Positions 1-10,400 are shown, counted from the stretch's first letter. The stretch is DNA of 64,000 nt from Zhongshania aliphaticivorans (GCF_001586255.1 NZ_CP014544.1:2945501-3009500); one strand, 5' to 3'. A program made the numbers and translations. Notes: generated by a model from the letters alone, not told the origin.

Positions 1-158
1 ATGGCCGCCAAACCAAACTCTGTTCGCAAAGTAATCTCAAGTACTTTAAGGCCGCCGTTGTAAAGCGCAGTTGCCAGTGGCACTGCGTCCTCTGCACGAT
101 CAATAACAATAACCGGAATGACTGGGCACAGATCCATAATTTCATCTAAGTTGCGCAT
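1..158 (-). CDS. eda: KDPG aldolase, N-terminal part (runs off the window)
   Basis: The reverse strand reads from an ATG at 158 to the window edge without a stop, giving 52 residues that begin MRNLDEIMDLCPVIPVIVID and continue with a conserved-looking 'ALYNGGLKVLEITLRT' stretch. This is the start of 2-dehydro-3-deoxy-phosphogluconate aldolase, in which the LEITLRT strand carries the early active-site Glu and Arg of the TIM barrel. The enzyme splits KDPG into pyruvate and glyceraldehyde-3-phosphate, the last step of the Entner-Doudoroff pathway. It lies 35 bases downstream of pgl in the same orientation, so it probably ends the zwf-pgl-eda transcript. Only the N-terminus is visible. Confidence 0.9.
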   Translation of the reverse strand, partial: MRNLDEIMDLCPVIPVIVIDRAEDAVPLATALYNGGLKVLEITLRTEFGLAA

Positions 159-193
159 TTTTAAATTCCACTATTCAAAATAAAAAAAGATAA

Positions 194-895
194 TTACGGG
201 GCCCAATACACATCCACATCGGTATTTAACACTGCGCTGACCGGTGTCGACATAAAGTCGCTGCTGGCCTTTGCTGCGCAATACACCTCATATTTTTCAC
301 TGCCCGTAATAAGCAAAATTCGCTGCCGAGCCGCCGACAAATAGGGCAACGTTAAGCTCATACGCTCAGTGTGGGCGCCAGTCACTTCACTCTGCTGCGC
401 GTGTATTACCGCGCAACGCGCATCGCCTGACGACATTGCATGAGCCAGCCCTGCGCCGTAGGGAAATAGCGATGCGGTGTGACCGTCACTGCCCATTCCT
501 AACAGGCACACATCAGCCTTAGGCGGTAGCGCAGCAAACCGCGTTTCGCAGTCTTGTAAGCCTGCTTCAGCTGAGTGAGCCGCCGTTTTCATACCAATAA
601 ACCTCGCTGCGGCAGCGCGGCTCTGCAACAAGGACCGGCGGATAAACGCCTCATTGCTCGCAGCGTGCTCTTGCGTCACCCAACGCTCATCGACAAGCGC
701 CACTACGACCTTAGACCAATCGAGCTGACGCTCCGCAAGTGCTTCATAAACCGCTTGTGGACTACTTCCACCCGACACCAAAAAACTTGCTGAGCCTCGC
801 TCGGTAATCGCCTTATTAAGCAGCTCACTTATGTGATCCACCAGGGCTGTCACTAAGGACTGTCGCTCGTCAAAGCAATACTCGACCGCCGCCAT
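194..895 (-). CDS. pgl: 6-phosphogluconolactonase
   Basis: This 233-residue cytosolic enzyme hydrolyses 6-phosphogluconolactone to 6-phosphogluconate. It has the NagB/RpiA-like fold signatures of the DevB-type lactonases: a phosphate-binding VSGGSS at 40-45, VDERWV at 68-73, and GMGSDGHTASLFP at 133-145. The length is normal for the family. Its ATG overlaps the zwf stop by one base (TAATG), which indicates translational coupling. Gene order zwf-pgl-eda is the common gammaproteobacterial arrangement. Confidence 0.96.
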   Translation of the reverse strand: MAAVEYCFDERQSLVTALVDHISELLNKAITERGSASFLVSGGSSPQAVYEALAERQLDWSKVVVALVDERWVTQEHAASNEAFIRRSLLQSRAAAARFIGMKTAAHSAEAGLQDCETRFAALPPKADVCLLGMGSDGHTASLFPYGAGLAHAMSSGDARCAVIHAQQSEVTGAHTERMSLTLPYLSAARQRILLITGSEKYEVYCAAKASSDFMSTPVSAVLNTDVDVYWAP

Positions 896-2364
896 TAATG
901 CTGCTCTCCAGCGTTAAACCATTTAAAACCATCTTCGGCGAGCAGCTCGTCAGATTCCTCTGGCCCCCACGTTCCAGCCCTATACAAATGAGGATCCTGA
1001 GCATCCGATTGCCAGGCATCAATAATTGGATCTATCCAAGCCCAGGCATGGGCCACTTCATCGCGATGAATAAACAAGCTCGGATTGGCCGACACCGCAT
1101 CGAGAATCAAGCGCTTATAGGCGTCGCTTTTAAACTTTTTGTAGGTGTCGGAAAAATTAAGATTGAGGGTGGCGGGCTGCAGACGCATATCCAAGGTGTC
1201 GAGATCTTTGGCCATCATAGTGAGCTGAATACTTTCTTCTGGCTGCAATCTAATGACTAAGCGGTTGGGCGCCAAGGCACCCGCATCACGATCGTAAACG
1301 CGATGAGAAACCTCTTTGTATTGAATAACAATCTCGGCACAACGCTGCTTCATGCGTTTGCCGGTACGCAGGTAAAATGGCACCCGCGCCCAGCGCCAAT
1401 TGTCGACATAGGCGCGCAGGGCCACAAAGGTTTCGGTATTGCTCTGCGCCTCGGCCAACTCTTCAAGATAGCCGGGCACCAATTTGCCTTTATGGTTGCC
1501 GGCAACGTATTGGCCCCGCACGGTATGCCGTTTTACGTCGTCACCGCGCATTGGTCGCAAAGACTCTAATACTTTTACTTTTTCAGCGCGGATACTGCTG
1601 GCTTTCATCTTGTGGGGCGATTCCATAGCCACCAAACACAATAACTGAAGCAGATGGTTTTGCACCATATCGCGCAGCGCACCGGCTTCATTGTAAAAGC
1701 CGGCGCGCCCTTCCAAGCCAACGGTTTCAGAGATACTAATTTGAACGTGGTCAATGGATTTGGCATCCCACAATTGTTCAAAAATAACATTGGTAAAGCG
1801 CAACGCCATTAAGTTTTGAACGGTTTCTTTGCCTAGGTAATGATCGATGCGGTAGATAGCCGATTCATCAAAATAACGGGCAATCTCCTCATTTATCGCA
1901 TTGGCTGTATCCGCGTTATAGCCCAGAGGCTTCTCCACCACCACACGGCTACGCTCATCGACTAAGTCATACTTAGCAAGGTTCTGGCAGCAAACGCCAA
2001 AAATAGCGGGCGGAATGGCTAAGTAATACACCCGCACCCGCTGGCGATATTCGTTTAATAGCTCGGCCATTGTCTGCCAAAAAGCACCCGACTCAGTAAT
2101 ATCAAGCTCTACCGGATACACATGTTCAATAAACGCTTGCGCCGCCTCTGTTCTGTACTCGCCTTCAGCTAAGTACTCCTGCAGGGCCTCATCAGCGTTC
2201 TGCAGGTATGCCGACTGTTCTTGCGCATTTCGGCAACAGGCAATCACCCTTGAGCTAGCGGGCAATTTGTCCTCGCAATAACTGCGATACAGCGCGGGAA
2301 TAAGCTTACGAAACGAGAGATCGCCAGCACCACCAAAAATGACAATATCAAAGGGCTCTGTCAT
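895..2364 (-). CDS. zwf: Glucose-6-phosphate 1-dehydrogenase
   Basis: This 489-residue enzyme oxidises glucose-6-phosphate to 6-phosphogluconolactone with NAD(P)+. The N-terminal Rossmann motif FGGAGDLSFRK lies at 10-20, EKPLG at 144-148, and the substrate-binding active-site signature RIDHYLGKE at 172-180. Length is typical. The ATG at 2364 follows an AGGAAATGGT ribosome binding site. It sits 76 bases after edd and is fused by overlap to pgl. No 6-phosphogluconate dehydrogenase (gnd) is present nearby, so flux from here points to the Entner-Doudoroff route. Confidence 0.97.
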   Translation of the reverse strand: MTEPFDIVIFGGAGDLSFRKLIPALYRSYCEDKLPASSRVIACCRNAQEQSAYLQNADEALQEYLAEGEYRTEAAQAFIEHVYPVELDITESGAFWQTMAELLNEYRQRVRVYYLAIPPAIFGVCCQNLAKYDLVDERSRVVVEKPLGYNADTANAINEEIARYFDESAIYRIDHYLGKETVQNLMALRFTNVIFEQLWDAKSIDHVQISISETVGLEGRAGFYNEAGALRDMVQNHLLQLLCLVAMESPHKMKASSIRAEKVKVLESLRPMRGDDVKRHTVRGQYVAGNHKGKLVPGYLEELAEAQSNTETFVALRAYVDNWRWARVPFYLRTGKRMKQRCAEIVIQYKEVSHRVYDRDAGALAPNRLVIRLQPEESIQLTMMAKDLDTLDMRLQPATLNLNFSDTYKKFKSDAYKRLILDAVSANPSLFIHRDEVAHAWAWIDPIIDAWQSDAQDPHLYRAGTWGPEESDELLAEDGFKWFNAGEQH

Positions 2365-2440
2365 ACCATTTCCTAATTATTTACGAGGTCAGTCACCAAC
2401 AAGGGCGCATAGCCGAAGGCTTCCTAGCAACCGTGGGCAA

Positions 2441-4252
2441 CTACATATCCATTACCGACGCACCGTGTTCGGCATCACTCACTAACTTTCTAAAACAAGA
2501 GAATAACTCGCGCCCCATGCCCTCTTGATGGCCACCGGCGTAAATCGCTACTGGCCGCTCGAACACAGATTCGTCAAGTACCCGCAAGACACTGCGCTCG
2601 GCGTCGAACTCGATCATATCGCCGTCACGCAACCGCGCTATTGGGCCACCATCAAGGGCCTCTGGGCTTAAATGAATTGCCGCAGGCACCTTGCCCGACG
2701 CCCCAGACATACGACCGTCCGTTACTAGAGCAACTTTGTAGCCACGGTCCTGCAACACACCAAGCAATGGCGTTAATTTGTGAAGTTCAGGCATACCATT
2801 CGCCTTGGGTCCTTGAAAACGCACCACGGCAATAAAATCGCGATTAAGATCACCAGAATCAAAGCGGGCCTTCATTTCATCTTGGTCATTAAAAATAACC
2901 GCAGGCGCCGTTAACACGCGATACTCAGGCTTGACTGCCGAGGTTTTAATCACCGAGCGTCCAAGGTTGCCCTGCAACAAGCGCAAGCCCCCTTCTTTGC
3001 TAAAGGGCTTTTTGACTGTGGCGATAATCTCTGCGTCCAAACTGACTGTCGGCCCATCGCGCCACACTAAACTGCCATCCTGATCTAAAAAGGGCTCTTT
3101 GCAATAACGCCGCATGCCACCTGCACCAGCGACCGTGCTCACATCGTTATGAAGCAGCCCGTTATCCAGCAATTCTTTAATTAATAGCGGCATGCCGCCG
3201 GCAGCCTGAAAATGATTTACATCGGCTAAGCCATTAGGGTAAATCCGGCACAACAAGGGCACCACTTCCGACAGCTCGGCCATGTCTTGCCAATTAATAA
3301 TTACCCCAGCTGCGCGGGCAATGGCGACGAGGTGGATGGTGTGATTCGTAGAACCACCGGTTGCCAACAAGCCAATAATGCCGTTGATAATGCTCTTTTC
3401 ATTAATCATCTCACCGAGCGGCAAAAACTCCGGCGATAGCGGCGACAATGTATTCAGCGTAGCAACCGCGGCTTTGGTCATTGCTTCGCGCATCGGCGTG
3501 CCCGGATTAATAAACGAACTGCCGGGCAACTGCATACCCATAATTTCCATCAGCATTTGGTTGCTATTTGCAGTGCCGTAAAAAGTGCAGGTACCGGCGC
3601 TGTGATAAGACTCACTTTCCGCCTTGAGCAATTCCGCTCGCCCTACCTTGCCTTCGGCGTAAAGCTGGCGAATACGGCTTTTCTCGGCGTTGGGCAGCCC
3701 CGACTCCATCGGCCCTGCGGGTACAAACAAACAGGGCAAATGCCCAAAGGCCAGCGCACCAATTGCCAAGCCCGGTACAATCTTGTCGCACACACCAAGA
3801 CATAAAACGCCATCAAACATATCGTGAGAAAGCGCAACGCCAGCCGCCATCGCAATATTGTCGCGACTAAAGAGCGACAGTTCCATGCCCTCACGCCCCT
3901 GGGTCACGCCGTCGCACATCGCCGGCACACCACCAGCGAACTGAGCTACGGCGCCCAACTCGCGAGCCGCCGCTTTAATTTGCGCGGGGTAATCCTGAAA
4001 CGGCTGGTGGGCCGACAACATATCGTTATAAGAAGAGACAATGGCAAAGTTCGCCGCGCGATCTATCGCCAGTGCAGACTTGTCGTGAGCATCTGAAGCG
4101 GCAAAACCGTGCGCTAAATTACCGCAGGATAAATGCCCTCGCGACACCCCAGGGCGATGGGCGCGACGAATTTTTTCAAGATACGCTTGCCGACTTGCTG
4201 CACTGCGCTCGATTACCGCTTGGGTGACCTTGTTGATAACTTCGTTAAGCAC
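2441..4252 (-). CDS. edd: Phosphogluconate dehydratase
   Basis: This enzyme dehydrates 6-phosphogluconate to KDPG. It belongs to the IlvD/Edd family and has the Fe-S ligand motifs AMCDGVTQG and GVCDKIVPG, plus [22 protein letters not shown] and the C-terminal [12 protein letters not shown]. The reading frame is open to a GTG at 4267. I prefer the GTG at 4252 because it follows a GAGGA ribosome site and gives 603 residues, the length I recall for E. coli Edd, with matching N-terminal alignment. The upstream gap from pgi holds a HexR-like operator and a promoter, so edd can start its own transcript. Confidence 0.96.
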   Translation of the reverse strand: MLNEVINKVTQAVIERSAASRQAYLEKIRRAHRPGVSRGHLSCGNLAHGFAASDAHDKSALAIDRAANFAIVSSYNDMLSAHQPFQDYPAQIKAAARELGAVAQFAGGVPAMCDGVTQGREGMELSLFSRDNIAMAAGVALSHDMFDGVLCLGVCDKIVPGLAIGALAFGHLPCLFVPAGPMESGLPNAEKSRIRQLYAEGKVGRAELLKAESESYHSAGTCTFYGTANSNQMLMEIMGMQLPGSSFINPGTPMREAMTKAAVATLNTLSPLSPEFLPLGEMINEKSIINGIIGLLATGGSTNHTIHLVAIARAAGVIINWQDMAELSEVVPLLCRIYPNGLADVNHFQAAGGMPLLIKELLDNGLLHNDVSTVAGAGGMRRYCKEPFLDQDGSLVWRDGPTVSLDAEIIATVKKPFSKEGGLRLLQGNLGRSVIKTSAVKPEYRVLTAPAVIFNDQDEMKARFDSGDLNRDFIAVVRFQGPKANGMPELHKLTPLLGVLQDRGYKVALVTDGRMSGASGKVPAAIHLSPEALDGGPIARLRDGDMIEFDAERSVLRVLDESVFERPVAIYAGGHQEGMGRELFSCFRKLVSDAEHGASVMDM

Positions 4253-4356
4253 GCTATTTATCCTCACTGGGTCAGCCTTCCATCGTCATATGGCAAGGCT
4301 ACACTGGATCAAATTTTAATTAACTAAATTAACCAATATACACAAAAAACCACTAA

Positions 4357-4386
4357 ATAATATTTAAATGTAATTTTATTACACAA
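4357..4386 (-). promoter_or_regulatory. HexR-like operator in the edd promoter
   Basis: TGTAATTTTATTACA at 4369-4383 is two perfect 6-base half sites (TGTAAT/ATTACA) around a 3-base spacer. This matches the known operator pattern of HexR, the RpiR-family KDPG-responsive regulator of central carbon genes in gammaproteobacteria. On the minus strand a candidate promoter is TTGTGT (4381-4386) and TATTAT (4357-4362) with an 18-base spacer, so the operator lies over the spacer and -35 box, where binding would block polymerase. The promoter boxes are inference. No hexR gene is in the window. Confidence 0.75.
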
Positions 4387-4411
4387 AAGCTTGTGTAACT
4401 AGCATACTGAA

Positions 4412-6073
4412 TTAACACACCTCCGCAGACAGGCGCGCCAAGAGGGCTTCAGTAGAGGGGTCATGCCGCGCGCCAACTGAATCCTCACCGCACATCTCCC
4501 TACATATCCGCGATGCCAACTGTTTGCCTAACTCTACACCCCATTGATCAAAGGAGTTAAGGCCCCAAATAACACCTTGGCAAAATACCTTATGCTCATA
4601 AAGCGCGATTAGGCTGCCAAGTACTTTTGGACTCAGCTCAGGTATTAACAAGCAATTGCTAGGCCGGTTACCCGGCATTGTCTTATGCGCTACAAGTAAA
4701 TCGAGCTTATCTGGCGCCAGCGAGCACTCGGCAAGTTCCGCTCGAAGCTGCTCCGCTGATTTACCGCACATCAAAGCCTCGGCTTGTGCCACTGCATTAG
4801 CGACAAGTATTTGGTGTTGCTCGGCATGTTCTGGCGCCTCGTGCGAAGTCGGAACAAGAAAATCACAGGGAATGAGATCTTGGCCTTGATGGATTAATTG
4901 GTAGAAAGCGTGCTGCCCATTCGTGCCCGGCTCACCCCAGATCACCGATCCCGTTGCCCAGCTCGCCGGAGCACCATCTTTTTGAATCGACTTACCGTTA
5001 CTCTCCATATCCAATTGCTGCAAATAGGCAGGTAAGCGCGCTAAACGCTGGCTATACGGCAGCACAGCATAGCTTTGCGAGTTAAAAAATTGACGGTACC
5101 AAATACCCAGTACGGCCAGAACGAGCGGCATATTCTCTTTCAGTGGTGCCGACCGGAAGTGCTCATCCATTTCCTCAGCACCTGCCAACAACTCGTCAAA
5201 CCCCTCAGGGCCAATTGCGATTGCGATTGGCAGCCCCACTGCAGACCACAGTGAATAGCGCCCGCCCACCCAATCCCAAAAACAGAATATGTTCGCGTCC
5301 AGATAGCCAAGCGCTATAGCGGCGCTCGGGCGTGCAGTAACGGCAAGCATATGCTGCTGTAAACTATTATCGTCCACAGCCAAATCTAACCCCGCAGCCA
5401 ACCACCGTTTTGCCAGTCCCGCATTAGCCAAGGTCTCTTGGGTTGTGAAGGTCTTCGACGCGACAATGAACAAAGTAGTGGCAGGGTTTAAATCAGACAA
5501 AATATCGCAAATCAGCACCGGATCAACATTAGATACAAAGTGCATTTTAGGGCCACTGCGACCATAAGGCGCTAGCGCTTGCGTCACCATCGCAGGGCCA
5601 AGGTCCGAGCCACCGATGCCGATATTAACAACGTCACGAATCACCTCGCCGGTGGCACCCAGCCACTGGCCATTGCGCACCGCGGCAGCGCAATCAGCAA
5701 GGCGCTGCCGCTGCTCGCGTATCGCTGGCATAACATTGACGCCCTCTGCCACAATCGAATCCGGACCGTTATAACGCAAAGCTGTGTGCAAAACCGCTCG
5801 GTCTTCAGTGTTGTTAATAGCCTGACCCGTAAACATCGCCTCTCGCGCCGCACCCAGCTCCGAAGCCGCCGCCAGTTCAAAAAGATGATCTAAGGCCTCG
5901 TCATCAATGCGATTTTTTGAATAGTCAAGAAAGAGATTTGCCGCAGCAAGGGAATAGCGCTCAACCCGCCGCGGATCTTGCGCGAATAAATCGCGCATAT
6001 GTATCGATTCCAGCCGCGAGAAATCCTGCTGGAGCACCGGTAAAAACGCCCTATTAACTAACGAAACCGACAT
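4412..6073 (-). CDS. pgi: Glucose-6-phosphate isomerase
   Basis: This 553-residue enzyme interconverts fructose-6-phosphate and glucose-6-phosphate. The sugar-phosphate binding GIGGSDLGP lies at 152-160; VGGRYSLWSAVGLP and the C-terminal signature FDQWGVELGK are clear. The ATG at 6073 is preceded by an AGGAAAT ribosome site. It lies 72 bases downstream of the sugar kinase gene. Here it links fructose-6-phosphate made by the upstream polyol/fructose genes to Zwf and the Entner-Doudoroff enzymes. Confidence 0.97.
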   Translation of the reverse strand: MSVSLVNRAFLPVLQQDFSRLESIHMRDLFAQDPRRVERYSLAAANLFLDYSKNRIDDEALDHLFELAAASELGAAREAMFTGQAINNTEDRAVLHTALRYNGPDSIVAEGVNVMPAIREQRQRLADCAAAVRNGQWLGATGEVIRDVVNIGIGGSDLGPAMVTQALAPYGRSGPKMHFVSNVDPVLICDILSDLNPATTLFIVASKTFTTQETLANAGLAKRWLAAGLDLAVDDNSLQQHMLAVTARPSAAIALGYLDANIFCFWDWVGGRYSLWSAVGLPIAIAIGPEGFDELLAGAEEMDEHFRSAPLKENMPLVLAVLGIWYRQFFNSQSYAVLPYSQRLARLPAYLQQLDMESNGKSIQKDGAPASWATGSVIWGEPGTNGQHAFYQLIHQGQDLIPCDFLVPTSHEAPEHAEQHQILVANAVAQAEALMCGKSAEQLRAELAECSLAPDKLDLLVAHKTMPGNRPSNCLLIPELSPKVLGSLIALYEHKVFCQGVIWGLNSFDQWGVELGKQLASRICREMCGEDSVGARHDPSTEALLARLSAEVC

Positions 6074-6145
6074 ATGGGTAATTTCCTATAATATTAAATC
6101 TAGATACGGATGCTTATTATTAGTTAGCGTTCTCAGCATCTCTAT

Positions 6146-7066
6146 CTATGCAGGATTCATAAATTTCTGAATTTCGTGAATTGAAATTTTGGGCGTTGCT
6201 CCATGATTCTGCGCTACCAACGCACCAACCGCACATGCAAAATCAACAGCATATTGCGCATCTTTGCTAACACTTAACTGATAAATCAACGAGGCTAGAA
6301 AAGAATCTCCCGCGCCAACGGTATCCGCTACATTAATCAAAAAACCGGAGTTGTAGTAGGTTTTGTCACCTACTTTAAGCAGGGCGCCGTGTCGGCCCTT
6401 AGTGACGCATATATTAGAGGTATTAGTTTTATTCCCTATAAATTCAATATTCTGTTCCAAGGAATTAAATTTCGATCCCATTGCACCCGCAATTTCAAAT
6501 AACTCATCATCATTAAGTTTTATAAAATCGGCTACGTTCATCAGCTCTACTAGAGTATCAAGCGCATAGTGTGGTTTTCGCAGGTTAACGTCAAAAACTT
6601 TGTAAACAGAACATTTGACTAACTGCCGCAAGGTATTGAGGGAAACCTCGCTGCGCGCGACCAAACTTCCAAAAACAAATATATCTGACGACTCAACACG
6701 CTCAGCAATCTTAGGTGTTAGTTCAATATTATCCCAAGCAGTATCTGTAGCAATCTCGTACGTTGCCGACCCACCCTTATCGAGAATAACCTCAACAGTA
6801 CTTGTTTTTTTATTCGGATTAACTACTACTAAGTCAGAATCTAAGCCGCGTTCTTTTATATCGCTTAACAACTCATTGCCCAACGCATCGCTACCAACTG
6901 CGCTTAATATATGTGCCTCTACTCCCAACGATTGTAAGCGCAGGCAAACATTGAGAGGCGCACCACCTAAGCGTTTGCCACTATCAAAATAGTCCCAAAG
7001 CACCTCACCAAAACAACTTACTACAAGCGCTTCAGATGATTTTCTGTCAACAATTAAACCTGCCAT
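6146..7066 (-). CDS. PfkB-family sugar kinase, probable fructokinase
   Basis: This 306-residue ribokinase-fold enzyme has the N-terminal substrate motif GGAPLNV (34-40) and the C-terminal PfkB signature DTVGAGDSF (about 248-256) carrying the catalytic Asp. Its start overlaps the stop of the polyol dehydrogenase by one base (TGATG). It is probably fructokinase: the neighbouring dehydrogenase would make fructose from mannitol, and Pgi follows. Substrate is inferred from context; PfkB kinases differ widely. Base composition is more A+T-rich than the pgi-pgl block. Confidence 0.88.
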   Translation of the reverse strand: MAGLIVDRKSSEALVVSCFGEVLWDYFDSGKRLGGAPLNVCLRLQSLGVEAHILSAVGSDALGNELLSDIKERGLDSDLVVVNPNKKTSTVEVILDKGGSATYEIATDTAWDNIELTPKIAERVESSDIFVFGSLVARSEVSLNTLRQLVKCSVYKVFDVNLRKPHYALDTLVELMNVADFIKLNDDELFEIAGAMGSKFNSLEQNIEFIGNKTNTSNICVTKGRHGALLKVGDKTYYNSGFLINVADTVGAGDSFLASLIYQLSVSKDAQYAVDFACAVGALVAQNHGATPKISIHEIQKFMNPA

Positions 7067-8610
7067 CAGCTCACCTCTTCAGCTACAATTCTGTGTTTTT
7101 CCGAGAGAACACGATTCATAATTTCTCGTATGTCACTCGAGGGGGAATACAAGGAATCAATTGCTTTCGTATAATTAAGAGTAAACTCGCTATTCTCAAC
7201 TAGATTTCCAAAAAAATGACGATTTCTCAAAAATGAAAGCTTATCTTCAGCGGTTTTTTGCGCGTACGCAGCCAGCTCTACAGCCATTGCATCTTGAATA
7301 GTAATCGCTAGCTGGGCTTGATTAAGCGCTTTATCGCTGTAAAAACACCAAGCCGCTATGACTAAAATCGCGAGAGATGAATCTCGCCCCTTGTCTATAT
7401 TTTCGAAAATAGAAGACAGCAAAAACTTGGGTAGCTTAGCGGAGCTCTCAGAGCAAATACGAACCAGACTATCTTTAATATTTGGGTTCGCAAAGCGCTC
7501 AATAAGAGTGTCTTTGTAACCATCTAAATCGATTCCATCTAGATCATCCAGCAAAGGCGTTACTTCTAGATCCATAAACGCACGTAAGTACTGAGCGAAA
7601 CACACATCAGACACCGTTTCGTCTATCGTTTCATAGCCATAAATAGAGCCAAGCAAACCAAGGACAGAATGCCCAGCATTCAGTAGCCGGATTTTCATTT
7701 TCTCAAATGGCGTAACATCACTTACAAACTGAGCCCCGACTAGGTCCCAATTCGGACGGCCGCAGCAAAAATCATCCTCAATGACCCATTGCGAAAATGA
7801 TTCGCAGGTAATTGGCCATTGATCAATTACCTGAAAGGTGTTTTCTACGTAAGCAATATCTAACTTGCTTGTTACTGGTGTAATGCGATCCACCATCGCA
7901 TTCGGAAAAGAGACGTTTTCTTCTATCCATTGACTTAAGCTAGGATCTAGCCGCTCAGCCAACGCCGTTATCATTTTCCGCGTGATCGCCCCATTATGTT
8001 GAATATTGTCACACGACTGTACCGTGAATGGGCCTAGGCCACTGACCATGCGTTTTTTCAAGGCGGCAATGATATAAGCAAATGCTGTTCTTGGGTCATT
8101 TGGATTCTGAATATCATGGCGAACATCGTCATTATCAAAATCAAACTCACCGGTCTCGGGATGGATATGATAACCACCTTCAGTGATGCTTAAAGAGACA
8201 ATTTTGGTATCACTATGCGCTAATTTATCAATTACTTTTTGCTTATCTTCCGGTGCAAAAATAAAATCGATCATTGACCCTATAATCTTATTGTCAATTG
8301 TCCCGTTTGGATGACGAACCACCAAAGAATAGAGGTAATCTTGTTTGACGAGGATATCTCGCAAGTCACTATTACAATCCAGCAAACCGACGCCACATAT
8401 TCCCCACTGCTCTGAACCCGGTGACTTCAATAGCTCGTTAAGATATGCAGCTTGGTGCGAGCGATGAAAACCACCCACACCAATATGAACAATTCCCGCC
8501 TTAAGCTGGCTGCGATCATATGTTGGAACATCAATATGGCTAGGCAATCTCGCCAATATCGACGAATTCAAGAATCCTTTATTCACTTGTTCGTGCGGTG
8601 CAGTATTCAT
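7066..8610 (-). CDS. Mannitol dehydrogenase family protein (polyol 2-dehydrogenase)
   Basis: This 514-residue long-chain polyol dehydrogenase (MtlK/UxuB family) oxidises a hexitol such as mannitol to fructose with NAD+. Visible motifs are the dinucleotide-binding GVGGFHRSH (44-52), the family signature FPNAMVDRITP (235-245), and KMKIRLLNAGHS (304-315), which holds the catalytic Lys and the Asn-His pair. Length is in the normal range for MtlK-like enzymes. It is coupled to the sugar kinase and lies 74 bases after the permease gene. D-arabinitol, sorbitol or a hexuronate reductase role are alternatives; the fructokinase neighbour favours mannitol or arabinitol-like polyols. Confidence 0.9.
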   Translation of the reverse strand: MNTAPHEQVNKGFLNSSILARLPSHIDVPTYDRSQLKAGIVHIGVGGFHRSHQAAYLNELLKSPGSEQWGICGVGLLDCNSDLRDILVKQDYLYSLVVRHPNGTIDNKIIGSMIDFIFAPEDKQKVIDKLAHSDTKIVSLSITEGGYHIHPETGEFDFDNDDVRHDIQNPNDPRTAFAYIIAALKKRMVSGLGPFTVQSCDNIQHNGAITRKMITALAERLDPSLSQWIEENVSFPNAMVDRITPVTSKLDIAYVENTFQVIDQWPITCESFSQWVIEDDFCCGRPNWDLVGAQFVSDVTPFEKMKIRLLNAGHSVLGLLGSIYGYETIDETVSDVCFAQYLRAFMDLEVTPLLDDLDGIDLDGYKDTLIERFANPNIKDSLVRICSESSAKLPKFLLSSIFENIDKGRDSSLAILVIAAWCFYSDKALNQAQLAITIQDAMAVELAAYAQKTAEDKLSFLRNRHFFGNLVENSEFTLNYTKAIDSLYSPSSDIREIMNRVLSEKHRIVAEEVS

Positions 8611-8684
8611 ATTCTACGCTCTACAAATAAGTTGATAACTAAAAAATATTTTGTCTTTGGCACATTGAAAAATCGCTGCAAGCA

Positions 8685-10400
8685 TTAAGCATTAAGCTTT
8701 TTTTGACGGCGCAATGAAGTGTAGGCGCTGCCAAAATAGGCAATAGTGAAAATAAAGCAATAAGTCTCAAACTGGGATTTGTTAATTCTGTAAATTTCCA
8801 TACTGGAACTAAAGAACATAACCTGGCAGGCGAATCCAGCAATAATAAGCAATGAAATTACGGATACCGCATTGAGAACTCTACTTACGACACTGGTGTC
8901 AACCACAAAAGCTTGATCATGAATAGCTTGTGCATCTTGAAACTCAACTATTTGCTGTTGCTCAAGTGCTTCTGCTGCTATCTCTTCACTGTAATTCCTG
9001 TCCGCACCATATTTTTTAGCCAACAAGGTGTAAGTAACAATCGTGAACATCCACGTTGGGATAAACAAATAGTAGAAAGACATAACGTCGAGAGCATTCA
9101 ATCCAAAACCAAACATTAGCGCCAAAGCCCAAGAGCCTATGGCGGGTACACTTCGAGAAATATTCTGGTATTTCGCCCAATATCTGGTTAAGCCAATTTT
9201 TGGGAACAAAACGTGTTCAGCAAACACAATCCCACCAACAGGAACAACCAAGAGCCCTGCATACGTCAACAGCGGTAACATCTGCGAGAATACAAAGGGA
9301 AAGCAGGCGATAATAACGGTTACAACACCAACAACTGCGGTAGTTTTTTCTCTGGAATGATTAACAAAAATGGATTGCGCTGCCAAACCAGCGCGATACA
9401 AGTTGGCATTAGCGGTAGTCCAGCCCGCGATAATGATAATGACAAATCCTGTTAAGCCCAGCGCGTGATAAGCAACATCGCCAGGATCCAAACTGGTAAT
9501 CGTAGTTTTCAGAAGAACAGCGGCGCCAGCGCCCATAATTCCTGCCGAAATCCACGCAATATAATGCCCGAAAAACATCCCAACACCAGACAATAAGCCG
9601 TAGCGCTTCCGCTTAGCAAAGCGAAATATCGCCATATCGATCAAACCAAAATGGGTAATCGAGTTCGCCGCCCAGGCAAAACCAATGACTTCTAACAGCC
9701 CAATCCCTTTCTCGCCACTACCGGTAAAGCCGGTCCATATAGAACTGTCACCTATCGCAATAAAATCAGACCAATTAGTAATCGCTGTATCGCCCAGCAC
9801 ATGAAAAGACAAGCCTGGGAACAAATTGAATGAGCCCGCGATAAAAATAACAAATAGCCATGGCGCACAAACCTTAGAAAAATCAGCCACAGTCGAGAAT
9901 CCGTACATAGCAACCAGCACAACAATTGAACCCATGGCAATAACAATAAGAACAAACCAAAAGCTACTAGGATACCAATTGAGCTGTGCAGGTATATTAA
10001 ATAAAAACCTAACAGCAGTGGACGACACCGTGATCATTGCCGCAGATATCACCGAGAAAATAGCGACGTTCGCCCAGTTATAAAGCTTGGTCATCGAGTT
10101 TCCGGCAATTTTGTTCAAGTAATTGTATAAACTCAATCGAGTTTCTACTGCAATTGGGGCGGTCAACAACCACCACGAACACATCGCCAGCAAATTACCA
10201 ATTAACAAACCGAGTAAAATATCTTTAGTTGCGGCACCTAAGGCAACGAAGGTCGCGCCAATCACAAATTCCGTCGCAGCAACATGTTCGCCAGCATATA
10301 AACCAGCGAAATGTTTCCAACCATGTAATTTGTTGTTTGCAACGGGTAATTGCTCTTCATTAACGTCGGAAAATAAAATATTAATTTTATTACTAGGCAT
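8685..10400 (-). CDS. NCS1-like (cytosine/purine permease family) transporter
   Basis: This 571-residue inner-membrane protein has about 12 hydrophobic segments and an N-terminal LHGWKHFAGLYAGEHVAATEFVIGA stretch typical of the purine-cytosine permease / NCS1 superfamily. It is longer than usual because of a hydrophilic segment (about residues 470-510) rich in Glu and Gln before the last two helices. NCS1 proteins usually carry nucleobases, hydantoins or thiamine. Here the gene sits between a SorC regulator and a polyol dehydrogenase with a fructokinase, so the likely cargo is the sugar alcohol used by those enzymes. That cargo is inference. Confidence 0.82.
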   Translation of the reverse strand: MPSNKINILFSDVNEEQLPVANNKLHGWKHFAGLYAGEHVAATEFVIGATFVALGAATKDILLGLLIGNLLAMCSWWLLTAPIAVETRLSLYNYLNKIAGNSMTKLYNWANVAIFSVISAAMITVSSTAVRFLFNIPAQLNWYPSSFWFVLIVIAMGSIVVLVAMYGFSTVADFSKVCAPWLFVIFIAGSFNLFPGLSFHVLGDTAITNWSDFIAIGDSSIWTGFTGSGEKGIGLLEVIGFAWAANSITHFGLIDMAIFRFAKRKRYGLLSGVGMFFGHYIAWISAGIMGAGAAVLLKTTITSLDPGDVAYHALGLTGFVIIIIAGWTTANANLYRAGLAAQSIFVNHSREKTTAVVGVVTVIIACFPFVFSQMLPLLTYAGLLVVPVGGIVFAEHVLFPKIGLTRYWAKYQNISRSVPAIGSWALALMFGFGLNALDVMSFYYLFIPTWMFTIVTYTLLAKKYGADRNYSEEIAAEALEQQQIVEFQDAQAIHDQAFVVDTSVVSRVLNAVSVISLLIIAGFACQVMFFSSSMEIYRINKSQFETYCFIFTIAYFGSAYTSLRRQKKLNA

